Shown piece after piece: positions 1 to 10,506 of a stretch of 64,000 bases of DNA. How positions within the stretch are numbered: the first letter of the stretch is position 1; every line of letters begins with the position of its first letter. Both the position numbers and the translations under genes were made by a program. Origin of the DNA: Xenoacremonium recifei (Eukaryota > Ascomycota > Sordariomycetes > Hypocreales > Nectriaceae); NCBI GenBank assembly GCA_012184525.1, contig WOFQ01000014.1, positions 1 to 64,000 on the forward strand, read 5' to 3'. The notes beneath the pieces are model-generated. The model worked only from the letters and a program-made list of their open reading frames with translations. It was not told the DNA's origin and searched no databases.

Positions 1-620
1 ATGACGACTTCGGCTTCCTTGAAGGGGAGGGGGTGGTGTCCGAGGGAGAGACATCCCTGATAGAGTTGAGTGATATACTTGCCAACGACGGGCCAGCAGA
101 TTCGAAGAGCGGATGTTGTAATATTGTCTGCTCCTGGCGACGTGTTGCCTGTCTTTGTGACTGTTGCCTCTGCCTCTGTGAGTGTGACTCGGCTCGAGAA
201 TTCAAGTCGTGCAGGAGGAGAGACTGAATCCCATTCATCCAAGATGTCATCCGCAGCCGTCCTTCTCTCAAGGGTAGCCTGTCGAAGCGCTTGTGCCCGG
301 TCGAGCTGGGTCTCGTAGACCTGGCCGTTGATTTCGAGAGGTGGGGGGCAGAAGGGGGCTGGTTTCTTGTTCCATTTAGCGATCTGGAAGATCTCCTTCC
401 GGTCGCCAGCGTTGTCAATAACATTCCTCCAGAAGGCTCGTTTTGCATCCCTTATGACTCTACGGTGAGCCTTGGTAATTGCCCGCACTGTTTCTGTGTT
501 TGGGATCGTTCGTCGTGCAATGAGGAAGTCGGAGTGGGATTTCTCGCATTCGCTGGTCCACCAAGGGGCCCTCTTCGTTAGTCTGCGGGCTGGGGTCTCA
601 GTTCTAACGATCTGGCTTTC
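1..620 (-). mobile_element. Non-LTR (LINE, Tad/I-like) reverse transcriptase fragment
   Basis: On the minus strand one frame stays open from 620 to the window edge, with a TAA just upstream (plus 621-623). The translation holds a basic stretch starting RAPWWTSECEKS, the usual link between the endonuclease and the reverse transcriptase of fungal LINEs. It is followed by the start of the RT domain: a PGADNITTSALR motif, then WPVVGKYITQLYQGCL and HPLPFKEAEVVM. The catalytic YxDD region would lie beyond base 1, so the element continues outside the window. No start codon or endonuclease is visible upstream, so the copy is 5'-truncated or decayed, as is common for LINEs. The family assignment rests on motif recognition only. 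Confidence 0.85.
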
Positions 621-1076
621 TTAACTATAGGGTAGGTTCGACGGATCGTAAGGTTTCTTGTTGGAGTTTAAGTGGCTTAAGCCTCTTCAGTCGTGATCTA
701 AAGTTAATAATTATTAAAATAGGATACTAATATATAGTATATTACTATTCCCCTTTTTCTAGCTGGCTGTGTGTACACGACTTGCCGCAGTACTCGTGAC
801 TATTATGTAATTGGGTATTGTTTTGTAAGTCCAGGGATAAAAGGTTCTTCCGGCGGTCCCGTGATACAGTTTCGACCCAAGTCGCCGTCTTTTCATTCCC
901 GTAGACAACTCGCGGCGCGAAATATCCATTCTGAGTCTGATTAATACCCATCCCTAACCATTTCCTAGCAAATGCAATTTGGGATTCATAGATTCCCTTA
1001 CATGCCCAAGCGAACTGATAAACGAGTCTGAACTTTCTGAGCGCCTGAATTTTCTCATCATAAGACACTTCGGCTA
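621..1076. other. AT-rich junction without a convincing gene
   Basis: The stretch between the LINE fragment and the regulator relic contains an AT-rich patch around 660-750. On the minus strand a 107-codon frame (1068-745) has no ATG at its start and no recognisable domain. No gene is supported here. Confidence 0.5.
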
Positions 1077-2204
1077 ATGATGGAACCCCAATCTTCGCGG
1101 TATTACAATCTCGCTGTGAGTCAACGTCATACTACTCGTGAAATCCTACTAACGCTAGCAAGTGCGATGGTTGCAGGAGAAGAAAACTCAAAGTGAGTTC
1201 CAGAACTGGTAGAATTCTTTCAAAGCCCATGAGCTGAGACTGAGCGGGGGAAAGTGCTCAAGAACGCGACCAAGCTGTGCGGCTTGTACTCAGACTCGGA
1301 GGCTATGCCATTACAGTGGGCGTGCCATTCGGTCGCCCCTCACAAGAGCGTACGTGTCAAGCGATATCTTCGATTGAATTTTAGTTGGTAACAATGAAAA
1401 TCAGATATCTCACTGACGTGGAAGAAAGACTTCATAAAATGGAGAACCTGTTTCAACGAATGCTTCCTAACGTGGATATTGAAGCAGCTTTGGCCACGAA
1501 TGATGCCAAAACATCTGCAACAGACCCATCATACACTCCGCATGTATCCTCTGATCAGCTCTACTACGTGGATGACGATCCAGAGGACGGACTTTCAGAG
1601 GCTGTTCCAGACGAGGCAAACGGATTTGATTGGCGTGAAGATGGGGAACCCGTGAACGCCAAAGCGGATGGAATGGCTGCTCTATCTGTCGAACTTATGG
1701 GGGCAGGGTACCTTGGTAAGTCGGCAATTGAGTAGGAAAACATATCGAATGGATTACACTGACATTTAACGATAAGGGCCAACGGCTGGAGTCTTTTTCC
1801 TTCGTTGGATCCTATTCTGGTTGCGCCTCAATGGCTCTGCATTTGCTGCTTTCATATCAGAGAGCCCGCCTGTACCATTTGCTGTGGCCATGACAAACTC
1901 ACGACTATCACAGGTGTCCGCTTTGTCTTCGACCACGAACAAGCTCATAGATGAATATTTCCGGGAATACCATATGTCCTACCCTTTCATCCACAAGGCA
2001 ACATTTCGTGCGCAGTACCACGACGTTATTCCAAAACCATCCCAGCATTCATAGGAAAAATACTGGCGCGCGGACTTGCCGTCAGTCTTTGCAACCGACC
2101 AGACAATTGCATTCGCGATGTGCGCCAGCTCGCCAGCTTGTGCTAAAATGGCAGTGTTGTCGGGTGTCAGGCAATTTGGTAATTCCGCGTATTCGGCCTA
2201 AATA
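1077..2204 (+). pseudogene. Truncated Zn2Cys6 transcription factor
   Basis: Three small exons rebuild a complete Zn2Cys6 cluster. Exon 1077-1115 starts with ATG, exon 1163-1192 encodes CDGCRRRKLK, and exon 1255-1349 continues CSRTRPSCAACTQTRRLC, giving a CX2CX6CX6CX2CX6C pattern. The next exon (1385-1715) carries the expected linker, EERLHKMENLFQRMLPN. After an intron at 1716-1776 the frame runs into the start of the fungal regulatory domain (LIDEYFREYHMSYPFIHKATF) and stops at 2054. Two defects suggest a pseudogene: the 1350-1384 junction does not keep frame with canonical splicing, and most of the middle domain is missing. A short frame after the stop (about 2056-2204) resembles a later part of such a protein (WRADLPSVFATDQ). 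A functional short DNA-binding protein cannot be excluded. Confidence 0.7.
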
Positions 2205-2666
2205 TCGTGAGATTCCTTCTTAAGCTGAATTGGGCAGTTGGGGGGAGGGGCCTTCTGAGTCACCATCCTTTCGCGGAGAGGATTTTTCTCTAGCGAATGC
2301 CGCCTTCCGTCGTATTGTTGAACCCGTGGTAGTATTGAACCATGTCTTCCACCGGAGCGCTTTGATGCAGTCGGCAGTGTTGTCTCGAGCTACTGCGTAG
2401 ATCGGCAAGCTTCCCACCCCAGCTTCACTTTCCCCCGCACGCCAGCGAAATCCGGGGCTGGTGAGCTGTGCGCGTGAACGGAACACCTGCAACAGGAAAG
2501 ATCCAATATTGGTCCAAGAAACCGGTTCGTGGATGACGAGGTTTCCGGGTTCTTGGAAGTATATATATATCGCGATATTACTGTGGACTCTGACACGGGA
2601 GCTTCACACCATCGACTTTGTATATCCATTGGCACCACTATATTGCTCAATTATATACGTTTAGCC
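2205..2666 (+). promoter_or_regulatory. Upstream region of the tannase gene
   Basis: No gene is seen here. An alternating AT run at about 2560-2570 lies roughly 100 bp before the tannase ATG and is a plausible TATA-like element. No other site can be named with confidence. Confidence 0.4.
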
Positions 2667-4444
2667 ATGCGATTCTCCTTAATGTTTTCCGGGTTAGCGG
2701 CTCTGTTGCCTCTGGCCGGCCTGGCTCATGCAGCGGCCATTCCCGGGCAATCAGAAACCAAACTTCAAGAGCGCTCTTGGTGGAACTGCAATGCGGCCTT
2801 CTTTGAGCAAGCTTTGCCACACAACGCTACCCTCGAGACAGTTGAGCCGGTGCCGCTTGGCGGGACGTTTGGCGAGGGCATCTCCAACATCCCATACCCG
2901 TACCAGCCGACAAACTTGCCGCCGCTATGTGCGGTCATTGTGAAGGTGAACAGTTCGGCGTCGTCCTCCTACCGGTTTGGCCTCCTTCTGCCATACTTCT
3001 GGAACGAGCGGTTTATTGCCGTCGGAAACGGAGGGTTTGCCGGTGGCATCAATTGGCTGTCCGCAGTAAGTCCTTTGTTTTTCTTCTTTCTTTTTCGTGG
3101 CATTCGCTCACCTGCTTCAACTCCCGAATGAGATCTGATTTTTTTTTTTTTGTCGCGCTATAGGGGTCGCCAACGCACTACGGCTTTGCTGTCGTGTCAA
3201 CCGACACAGGCCATAACTCGTCCGTCATTGACACCTCTTGGGCGCTCAATGAGCCCGAGAAGCAGTCCGACTGGGGCTGGCGCAGCCTGCACGGCTCCGT
3301 CCAGCTCGGCAAGGCGCTCACCGCCGCGTACTACGGCGGCGTGGTACGCTACTCGTACTACACCGGCTGCTCGACGGGCGGACGCCAGGGCATGAAGGAG
3401 GTGCAGATCTCACCCGACAGCTTCGACGGTGCCCTCATCGGATCCTCGGCCTGGTGGACCGACCACCTCAACACATACGTCACGCAGATTGGCCTCTACG
3501 ACCTGCCCGTCGGTGCGCCCAACTACATCGACTTCACGCGCTTCCCCGTGGTCGGCACCGAGGTTATGGCCCAGTGCGATGGTGTCGACGGCGTCGTGGA
3601 CGGCATCATCAGCGCGCCTGAGCGCTGTAACTTGGACTTTGGCCGACTCGAGTGCGGCAGCCCCTCCGTCGCGCTCAACGAGTCGGCGTGCTTCACGCCG
3701 GCCCAGATCCAGACGCTCAAGAATGTCTACAGCGACTGGTACTCTAAGGAGACGGGCGAGTACCTCTGCCCAGGCCTCCTGCTGGGCTCCGAGGACATGT
3801 GGTACGCGGGCACGCTCCTAGGCAGCGCCGAGCCCTCGCCCTTTGGCGTCGGCTTCGCCCGCGACTTTGTTTACGGCGACGCGAACTGGGACTGGACCAT
3901 GTTCAACGACACCATCGTGGCCCTGGCCGATAAGCTGCGGCCTGGGCAGGCCACTGCCGACGACTACAACCTCTCGACTTTCCGGAACCGCGGCGGCAAG
4001 CTCCTCATGTACCACGGCCTGGCCGATGGCCTTGTCATGACCAAGGGCTCCACGCTCTACTACAATCGCACGCAGCAGGCGATGGGCGGAACCGTCGACG
4101 ACTTTTACCGGCTATTCCTGATCCCGGGCATGCAGCACTGCTACGACACGGCCGTCGACGCCCCCTGGTACATCAACGGCCAGGGCCAGGCCGACATCGT
4201 GGGCACCGACGTGTGGTCGGTGCCCGGGTTCGTTGACGCCCAGCACGACGCGCTGCTGGCGCTCATGGAGTGGACGGAGCATGGCCAGGCGCCCGACGCG
4301 CTCATCGCCACCACATGGCGGACGCCCACGGTCCCGGCCTCGGGCGTCCTGCGCCAGCGGCCGCTCTGCCCGTATCCGCAGATGGCCAAGTGGGACGGGC
4401 ACTCGAACATTGACGAGGCGTCCAGCTGGTACTGCTCCAACTAG
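2667..4444 (+). CDS. Secreted tannase / feruloyl esterase family protein
   Basis: Two exons, 2667-3065 and 3164-4444 (559 aa), are joined across a 98-bp GTAAGT...TATAG intron that contains a poly-T run. The ATG opens a typical signal peptide (MRFSLMFSGLAALLPLAGLAHA). The nucleophile elbow GCSTGGRQG, an Asp in HGLADGLV and the His in GMQHC form the CS-D-HC arrangement known for tannase-family esterases. Such enzymes cleave ester bonds of gallate or hydroxycinnamate conjugates outside the cell. Several NxS/T sites fit secretion. The sugar transporter and acyl/keto-acid enzymes next door suggest a role in using plant-derived aromatics or sugars. Tannase and feruloyl esterase activities cannot be told apart from sequence. 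Confidence 0.92.
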
Positions 4445-4730
4445 ATAGGTATGATAAGTAACTTTATGAGAGAAGGCTGTTTGCATGAACCGAAGGGATG
4501 CGAGAGAAACAAGGACGGCTCTAAAGCTGTGCCGCATTTAACAAATTGGGTCATGTCACAGTGCAAGTATCGCAATATGTTCCCGCAAAACATGAGCCAG
4601 GTACCCGGGATTCAAATAATACTATGTAATAATAATATATATAAAACCAGCCATGGCCTAATACTACGTAGCCCATCAATAGATGTGCCGGAGAAGGCCA
4701 TTCCCTTCACTCAGTGCCTTACACTCACGC

Positions 4731-6856
4731 TTACCCCAGGTTCTCGACGCGGGTAACACCAGGAGCTTCGCCGTCCTTTGCATCGTTGGTCTCGGAGAGC
4801 CGCTGCTTCTCGTCGAGCGTCTTGTGGGCGATTTCTTCATCCATGAAGGCAAACGTTTCAGGTCGCTTGACAGAGGTCGCTTCTGCAACAATAGCGTGCT
4901 CGTTAGTCGGGCGGATGATTCCACAGAAATCTTTAAAACATTGCAAAGCTTACCCTTGTCCCAGGCCACAATGATGCCCGGCTTCCTTTCAAAGTACCGA
5001 TCAATGTCTTCCAAACTGCGGCCGGTAGTTTCGGGATAGAACAGGTACGTGATGGGAATGAAGGAGAAGCAGATAACGGCCCAGACGATCCAGAACCGCC
5101 AACCGATGTTTGCGATACCGGGAGGCGTGACCTGGACGACCATGTAGTTCTAGATGGCAGAGTTGGTCAGTACGATTTGTCGCCTGTCTCTTTTATTTTT
5201 TTTTCTTTTTCGTTCTAGACGGCTGGGAGTTTATGCTTACGATAATCCACTGCGCAGCTGTAGCCAGGGACGTTCCCGTCGTGCGCATTTCGAGCGCGTT
5301 GATCTCGGTGGCATAGACCCTGGTTTAGCATGTCAGTAGCTGCCGCAACAATGTATCTCTCGGAAACTAAAACACTTAAAACCCTACCATGTCACACCCA
5401 GAATGCCCATGCCAAAGGCCGCGAAGAAGACAAAGAAGAAGGTGGCCGCCACGATGCCCAGGTCGTGGGCGTTGCCGTGTCCGGACTGGAAGAGAGAGAG
5501 CACAATGGAGATGATGACCCAGCACATAGAGGTCAGGGCGGCCGACGTCATCATGACCTTGCGGCGGCCAAAGCGCTCAATGGTGAAGTAGGCCATGCAG
5601 GCAAAGAACAGGTAGTCCATGCTGCAAGCGGCCGCGAGGATGCGGGATCGGAGGCTGTCAAACTTGAGTGCATTGATAAAAATGTACGACATGTAGTACC
5701 TGATACTTCTGTCAGCTAAAAAAAAAAAAAAAAGTCAAAGACAATATGTGTTGGCGCTTTAGTACGTACGAGGTCAGATTGATACCACTCAACTGGTTCA
5801 TGACCTGGATGCCGATACCGAGAATCATGCGTCTGAGCACACCAGCCGGGCCTAGATGATTCAACCACACCCGTCAGCAAGTATTGACAACGAAGGAAAG
5901 CAAAGAGCAAGGACCAGAGAAACACACCTCTTCCTGACAGAAGCTGCCACCATGAGTAAGATTTCATGTTCTCGCTTTCCAGCACGGTGTTGATGACTTG
6001 GTACTGAGCGCGGACGGAAGGAGACTCGGTAGTTGCGCCGTGGCCTTCCAGGGCAGCGAGAACCTCGAGGGCTTCGAGGTGCTTGTCCTTGCGCAGAAGC
6101 AGACGAGGCGACTCGGGTAGGAACGGGCAGAGGGCGCAGATGATGGCACTGAAGAAGACTTGGAAAGCCAGAGGAAACCGCCACGCCACGCTGCCCTTGG
6201 CAAATGAGAGACCCAGAGTCAGCCAGTTAGAGATGGCAAAACCCGTGATGCAGTTGGCCTGTGCGGGAAGTCAGCCAAGTGTCAACATAGGAACATAAGG
6301 ATGAGCTGCAGGTGACAGAAGAACCGACCATCTGAATGATAATCAGCTGCCCGCGTTTGGTCAGCTTGCTGGTCTCGGCCTGCCAGATGGACGCCGTGGC
6401 CGTGTTCATGCCCGTGCCGACGCCGGCCACGATGCGGCCGACGATCATCTGGGCGACGGAGAAGGAGGACGCCTGGATCGTGGCGCCGATCCCCAGAATG
6501 ATGCTGCCCAGCAGGAGCTGGCGCGGGCGGCCAACAATGTCACCCGTCCAGATGGTGCTCAGTGAGCCAACAAAGGCTCCAATCGTGTACAAGGACGAAA
6601 TCGTGCCCTGAAGATTGGTGGACGGATTGCCCATGGTTTGGAGAAAGTCGTCGTTGATGAGGATGTTGCCAAAGACGCCCTATTGTTTTTCAAAGTAGGT
6701 CAGATGCTGATCTTGCGTTTGCCTGAAAATGGCGGAGAAGGGGTTGTAAGAGTTCCATACCTGATCATAGCCGTAAAAGACCAAGACAGTGGAGGCAGCA
6801 ACAGAAATCCAGATCGTCAGGGCCTCGCCGGAGCCGCCTAGATACTTGCGAGTCAT
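4731..6856 (-). CDS. MFS sugar transporter
   Basis: Eight exons on the minus strand: 6856-6761, 6679-6329, 6258-5928, 5851-5770, 5699-5388, 5319-5241, 5149-4954 and 4882-4731 (532 aa). All junction phases agree. The ATG at 6856 precedes FYGYDQGVFGN, the usual motif at the end of the first helix. Other sugar-porter signatures are DIVGRPRQLLLG (loop 2-3), GRIVAGVGTGM, PESPRLLLRK, GIQVMNQLSGINLTSYY, ERFGRRK, VYATEINALEMRTTG and the C-terminal PETTGRSLEDID. Length and order match a complete 12-helix fungal sugar porter. The second intron has an unusual GTCGGT donor. It is tail-to-tail with the tannase gene (286 bp apart). Its substrate could be a hexose, quinate or a related compound and is not determinable here. 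Confidence 0.92.
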
Positions 6857-7688
6857 GATGTTCGACTTGCTCTGCACAACTCACGAGAAAAGATTTTTTC
6901 TTTTTTTGCTGAGAAGCCAAGTATCGAAATTCGATCTTGACGAAACCTGTGTTGACTAGTCTCTCACAGTGGACCACCCTCTGGATGTCAGAATGCGACT
7001 CGGCCTTTGTATGGGCTTCTCAAGTCTGGGAAGATTTCTGAGTGCTTTGGAATAAGGGGAGTGGACTTGGTGGTATGTCAACGGCAGATGAACGCCGCCC
7101 TGGTTGGCAGTCGGATTCATTTATGAGAATGCATCGTCTTGGTTGAGCTATGATCTGCACCCCGGGATGTGGCATCTTTTCAACGTGCGGGGGAAGCCTT
7201 GCCTATCGCGAGTACCCCGTGGGGACTCACTAGGCTTGTTGGGGTACGAACCAAGTAATTTCCAGTGACCGTTTTTGTCAGTGTTCCGGTGTCTAGCGCA
7301 TCCGGGTTTGCTAGCGCTTCCGGTGGAGATATTTCTCAAATTCTTCAAGGAGGAAACTTTAACGGCCATCATGGAGACGCCTGAGGCTTCCAACGGATAC
7401 GGAGCCGCAAGGTAGCGAATTACATCGAGCAAGTGCCCGGGCAGACGGGGAAAGTCGAAGATGAACTGCAAGCTTCGCCTCTAAGAAGCGAGAAGAGTGA
7501 CACGTATCTCTGTGATGAAAAGAATTCGGCTCAAACCCTAATTCTTCTACGAAAACGTGAGATTGCCAGTGATTAATCTGAGGTCTATCTGCTTAAACTA
7601 CAAGAAAAGGGAAGAACCAGGTCGACCTCTTGCACCATTTCTAGGGACGATGTCTATTTGCACAAATAAACCGCAAGGGAAACAGATC
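6857..7688. other. Intergenic region
   Basis: This lies between the start of the sugar transporter and the 3' end of the decarboxylase-like gene. A 107-codon minus frame (7471-7148) lacks an ATG start and any recognised domain. A T-rich tract just upstream of the transporter start probably belongs to its promoter or leader. Nothing else is supported. Confidence 0.5.
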
Positions 7689-8687
7689 CTATCCCAGACG
7701 GATGGCTCGCTGGTCTCTTAGATCCGTCGTCCCCCTTGTAACGATGACCCGAGCGTCCACGATGGTTCGAATTTCGATTTCTGCCAGTTTTGCTGCGATA
7801 TGGTGCAGCGTGGGCAGATCTTGGAATCCAAGCGCTTGAAACGACAGACTCGATTGCTCTGCCACCAGAACCTTCTCTACGGTTACGGAGTCTGGCTGGG
7901 TGGATGGCGGTGAGTACGTGGGATATGCGGCGTCAGCCTCGCCGGGGCAGCCGGTCTGCGGGATGTATTTGTAGTGGAGTATTCCTTGCGGTAATTCTGG
8001 TGACTTCAGTGTTGATTTGTCTGTTGATGTGCCGGCTTCCTGATTGTCGGCACTGCTAGGTGAAACCTCCGAGAGACCCTGCAGTTTGATCTCGCCAAAC
8101 ACAGCTCCGTCCCACCCGATCTGAGCTGCGAATGACCGTGCCTCATTTTCTGCGTCGTCTTGCGCGTCGAGTGAGGCATACACTTTGGCGTAGCCCAGTT
8201 CTTCCCTCCCGCTGATGATAGGATCGGCCCGGTTCTCGAAGAGGACGCTCAAATATTTGCCCTTTACCGTCTGGTCCGCCCCCTGGCAAACGACGTTGTG
8301 GATGTATATTCCGCACATGTTGTAGCCCCTGCCAGCCAGCCACGGCAGATTGCGTAGTTCGGTAAAGGAAACAGATGCAGTGGCGCAGTCGTCCTGGCGC
8401 GACGCTCCGGAACTGGCGGGGCCATCAATGCGAAAACACAGATGCGGCAGGAAGCTGTTCAGCTGACTTTTCGGCGCTTCGAAGGTGACTGTGCACGTTT
8501 TTACGGTAACCTGGTCCCAGCCGTCGTGAGCGGCACCTTGGACCGTCTGCCTGGGCCCCGGCATGGGGCCGTACCCGAGAGGCATGCGTTGGAAAGTTCG
8601 GCTCTGCTGTTCCATTGTGCCCTTTCTTGGTCGGTATTTAGTTGGCAGTCTGGCATGGATTGAGAGTACTGGAAAGAAGGTCGTCAT
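7689..8687 (-). CDS. Acetoacetate decarboxylase-like protein
   Basis: A single exon encodes 332 aa from ATG 8687; a second in-frame ATG (MEQQ) about 24 codons later is an alternative start. The N-terminal part has LGYGPMPGPRQ. The centre has PIISGREELGYAKVYA, which matches the acetoacetate decarboxylase family segment carrying the Schiff-base lysine (ELGY-K). Family members decarboxylate beta-keto acids or, in related groups, act on other oxo acids. The protein is longer than bacterial enzymes (about 250 aa), mainly through a Ser/Pro-rich insert around residues 205-260. It is divergently paired with the hydroxyacyl-CoA dehydrogenase, which suggests joint regulation. The exact substrate is unknown. 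Confidence 0.8.
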   Translation of the reverse strand: MTTFFPVLSIHARLPTKYRPRKGTMEQQSRTFQRMPLGYGPMPGPRQTVQGAAHDGWDQVTVKTCTVTFEAPKSQLNSFLPHLCFRIDGPASSGASRQDDCATASVSFTELRNLPWLAGRGYNMCGIYIHNVVCQGADQTVKGKYLSVLFENRADPIISGREELGYAKVYASLDAQDDAENEARSFAAQIGWDGAVFGEIKLQGLSEVSPSSADNQEAGTSTDKSTLKSPELPQGILHYKYIPQTGCPGEADAAYPTYSPPSTQPDSVTVEKVLVAEQSSLSFQALGFQDLPTLHHIAAKLAEIEIRTIVDARVIVTRGTTDLRDQRAIRLG

Positions 8688-8994
8688 GCTTTATGAATCT
8701 ACCAAAGCCTTAATGAGTCATGAATAGTTGAATCCGGTCCCGGAGACTCAGTCCCGGTAATAGAAACCAGTCAGTCGGGTCCCTGTAAGGGGGTGCTGGC
8801 TAAACCACAGTAGCTTCCACCGGAATAAAGCAATTTTACCGTCTTAGTAACCAAGACCGAGATGAAATGGTGGCGAATAACATGTCGTGGACATAGTATG
8901 GGTTCTATATCTGACCCGGTTCTAACGATGTCCTCAAAAGATCCCCTGTTGTCTTCCCATCTTTTACATACACTTTTTTTTTTCTTTTTCGAAA
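8688..8994. promoter_or_regulatory. Bidirectional promoter of the decarboxylase/dehydrogenase pair
   Basis: 307 bp separate the two divergent start codons. A pyrimidine tract, almost all T, lies directly before the dehydrogenase ATG. The shared short interval implies co-regulation; no specific operator can be defined by eye. Confidence 0.55.
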
Positions 8995-9983
8995 ATGGCT
9001 CTGAGAGCGTGGCAGTCTCTAAAGTCTACAGCACGGCCGATTGTGGTCCTTGGTGCAGGCGTCCTCGGCCGCCGCATTGCCTGCATTTTCGTAGCAGCCG
9101 GCTACGTTGTGCATCTCAGAGATCTCTCTACAAACGTACTTAAGGAGGCCGTTGATTTCGTCGAAGCCCACAAAGACGAATATGCCCAGTACCGCTCCAA
9201 CAGAAACTCTAATGCGAATTTAAAATCCAGCGACACATCTGGTGGACGCTTCGCTGTCTACACGTCCCTCAAAGACGCGGTTCGGGATGCCTGGCTCGTC
9301 ATCGAGGCCATCCCGGAGAAGCTCGAATTGAAAACGGAGACCTTTAGCCAGCTGGACGGCTTGGCGCCGGCGGACTGCATCTTCGGAACCAACTCATCGT
9401 CGTACAAGTCAAGCTTGATGCTGGATAAAGTAAGCGAGCAGCGCAAGCAGCAATTACTTAACATTCACTTCTCGATGCCGCCCAAGATCCGGACAGTCGA
9501 GCTTATGACGGACGGATGCACATCCCCAGAGGTCATGTCGCTGGTCAAGACGGTCCTCGAGGACTGCGCAATGCTGCCGGTTGTGGTAAATGTGGAATCA
9601 ACTGGGTATGGCAGTCCATTGTCTCTTCTGTGGCAAGGTACATGTGGTTTATTGACTCACAAACGTCCAGCTTTATCATGAACCGTCTCTGGGCCGCCAT
9701 AAAGCGCGAGATCCTGCTCATGCTGGCTGAGGGTGTCAGCACGCCGAGCGAAATCGACCAGCTCTGGGAACACATGTTCCGCAATGGTCCTTCTCCGTGT
9801 CGGTTGATGGATGAAGTCGGACTGGATACGGTAGCCCTTATCGAGGACCACTACGTTCAAGAGCGGCAGCTGGACGGGCAAAAGACGGTGGATTGGCTGC
9901 GAGAGAAATATGTTAGCCAAGGAAAGCTAGGCAAGAAAAGCGACCTGGGTGGGCTGTACCCCCCAGGGGAATGCCACACGTAA
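8995..9983 (+). CDS. 3-hydroxyacyl-CoA dehydrogenase family protein
   Basis: Two exons, 8995-9605 and 9671-9983 (307 aa), are joined in phase across a 65-bp intron. Near the N-terminus IVVLGAGVLGRRIACIFV is the NAD-binding GxGxxG motif. It is followed by DAWLVIEAIPEKLELK and IFGTNSSSYK, positions typical of the 3-hydroxyacyl-CoA dehydrogenase N-domain. NIHFSMPP matches the region of the catalytic His. The C-terminal domain begins at ESTGFIMNRLWAAIKRE. Known members oxidise 3-hydroxyacyl-CoA or related hydroxy acids with NAD; the stand-alone 300-residue form also includes L-gulonate and hydroxybutyryl-CoA dehydrogenases. Pairing with a keto-acid decarboxylase suggests an oxidation then decarboxylation sequence, which is an inference. 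Confidence 0.88.
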
Positions 9984-10506
9984 GGTGTAGGCCGAACGGT
10001 ATGGTGCCTATTATGTCCTCGGAATGGAAGACTGGGAGTTAGAATAGGTATAGACATAGAGTTGGACAATCGCATACTTTGTAGCGCTACGCATTGGCTA
10101 CAGTCCTTCAACTGGATGTTCCACAGGCTGTTGCTCTCTGGGAGCCTAGCGAAAGGTACTTGTAAGTATGCCTTAGTTTTGGTACTAGTTAAGGTCGTAA
10201 CCAGGGGTTTTGCCGATTTCATTGATTTCTCCTCATAACCGCCTCCCACTAGCGTCAGAAGAGGAGAAGCGGGTCTTCAAATGCTACGTCCCACGGGTCC
10301 GGTGGAACTCAAGCATCCTTCTCTTCCGGTGTATTAAAAGTGTGAGTACCCAGTCTCTCTCCGGTCTGAAAGAACGACCACACTCTACACCCTGTCGAAA
10401 GAGCCGCCACAGAGCACCGTGGTGGTACGGCGCATTGGCGGGAACGCATCATCAAAGCCTTCCACCGGAGACCAGCCAACTCCCTCCGCCGGAGAACGAA
10501 GTAGTA
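9984..10506 (+). promoter_or_regulatory. Upstream region of the poly-Gln regulator
   Basis: The 523 bp between the dehydrogenase stop and the regulator ATG carry no gene. Several CGG/CCG triplets near 10290-10500 could be Zn2Cys6 half-sites, but no clear paired arrangement is visible. Confidence 0.4.

Noticed and set aside
745..1068. 107-codon minus-strand frame
   Set aside because: It begins with GTG rather than ATG, and no domain or splice context supports it; it may be decayed coding DNA but cannot be called.
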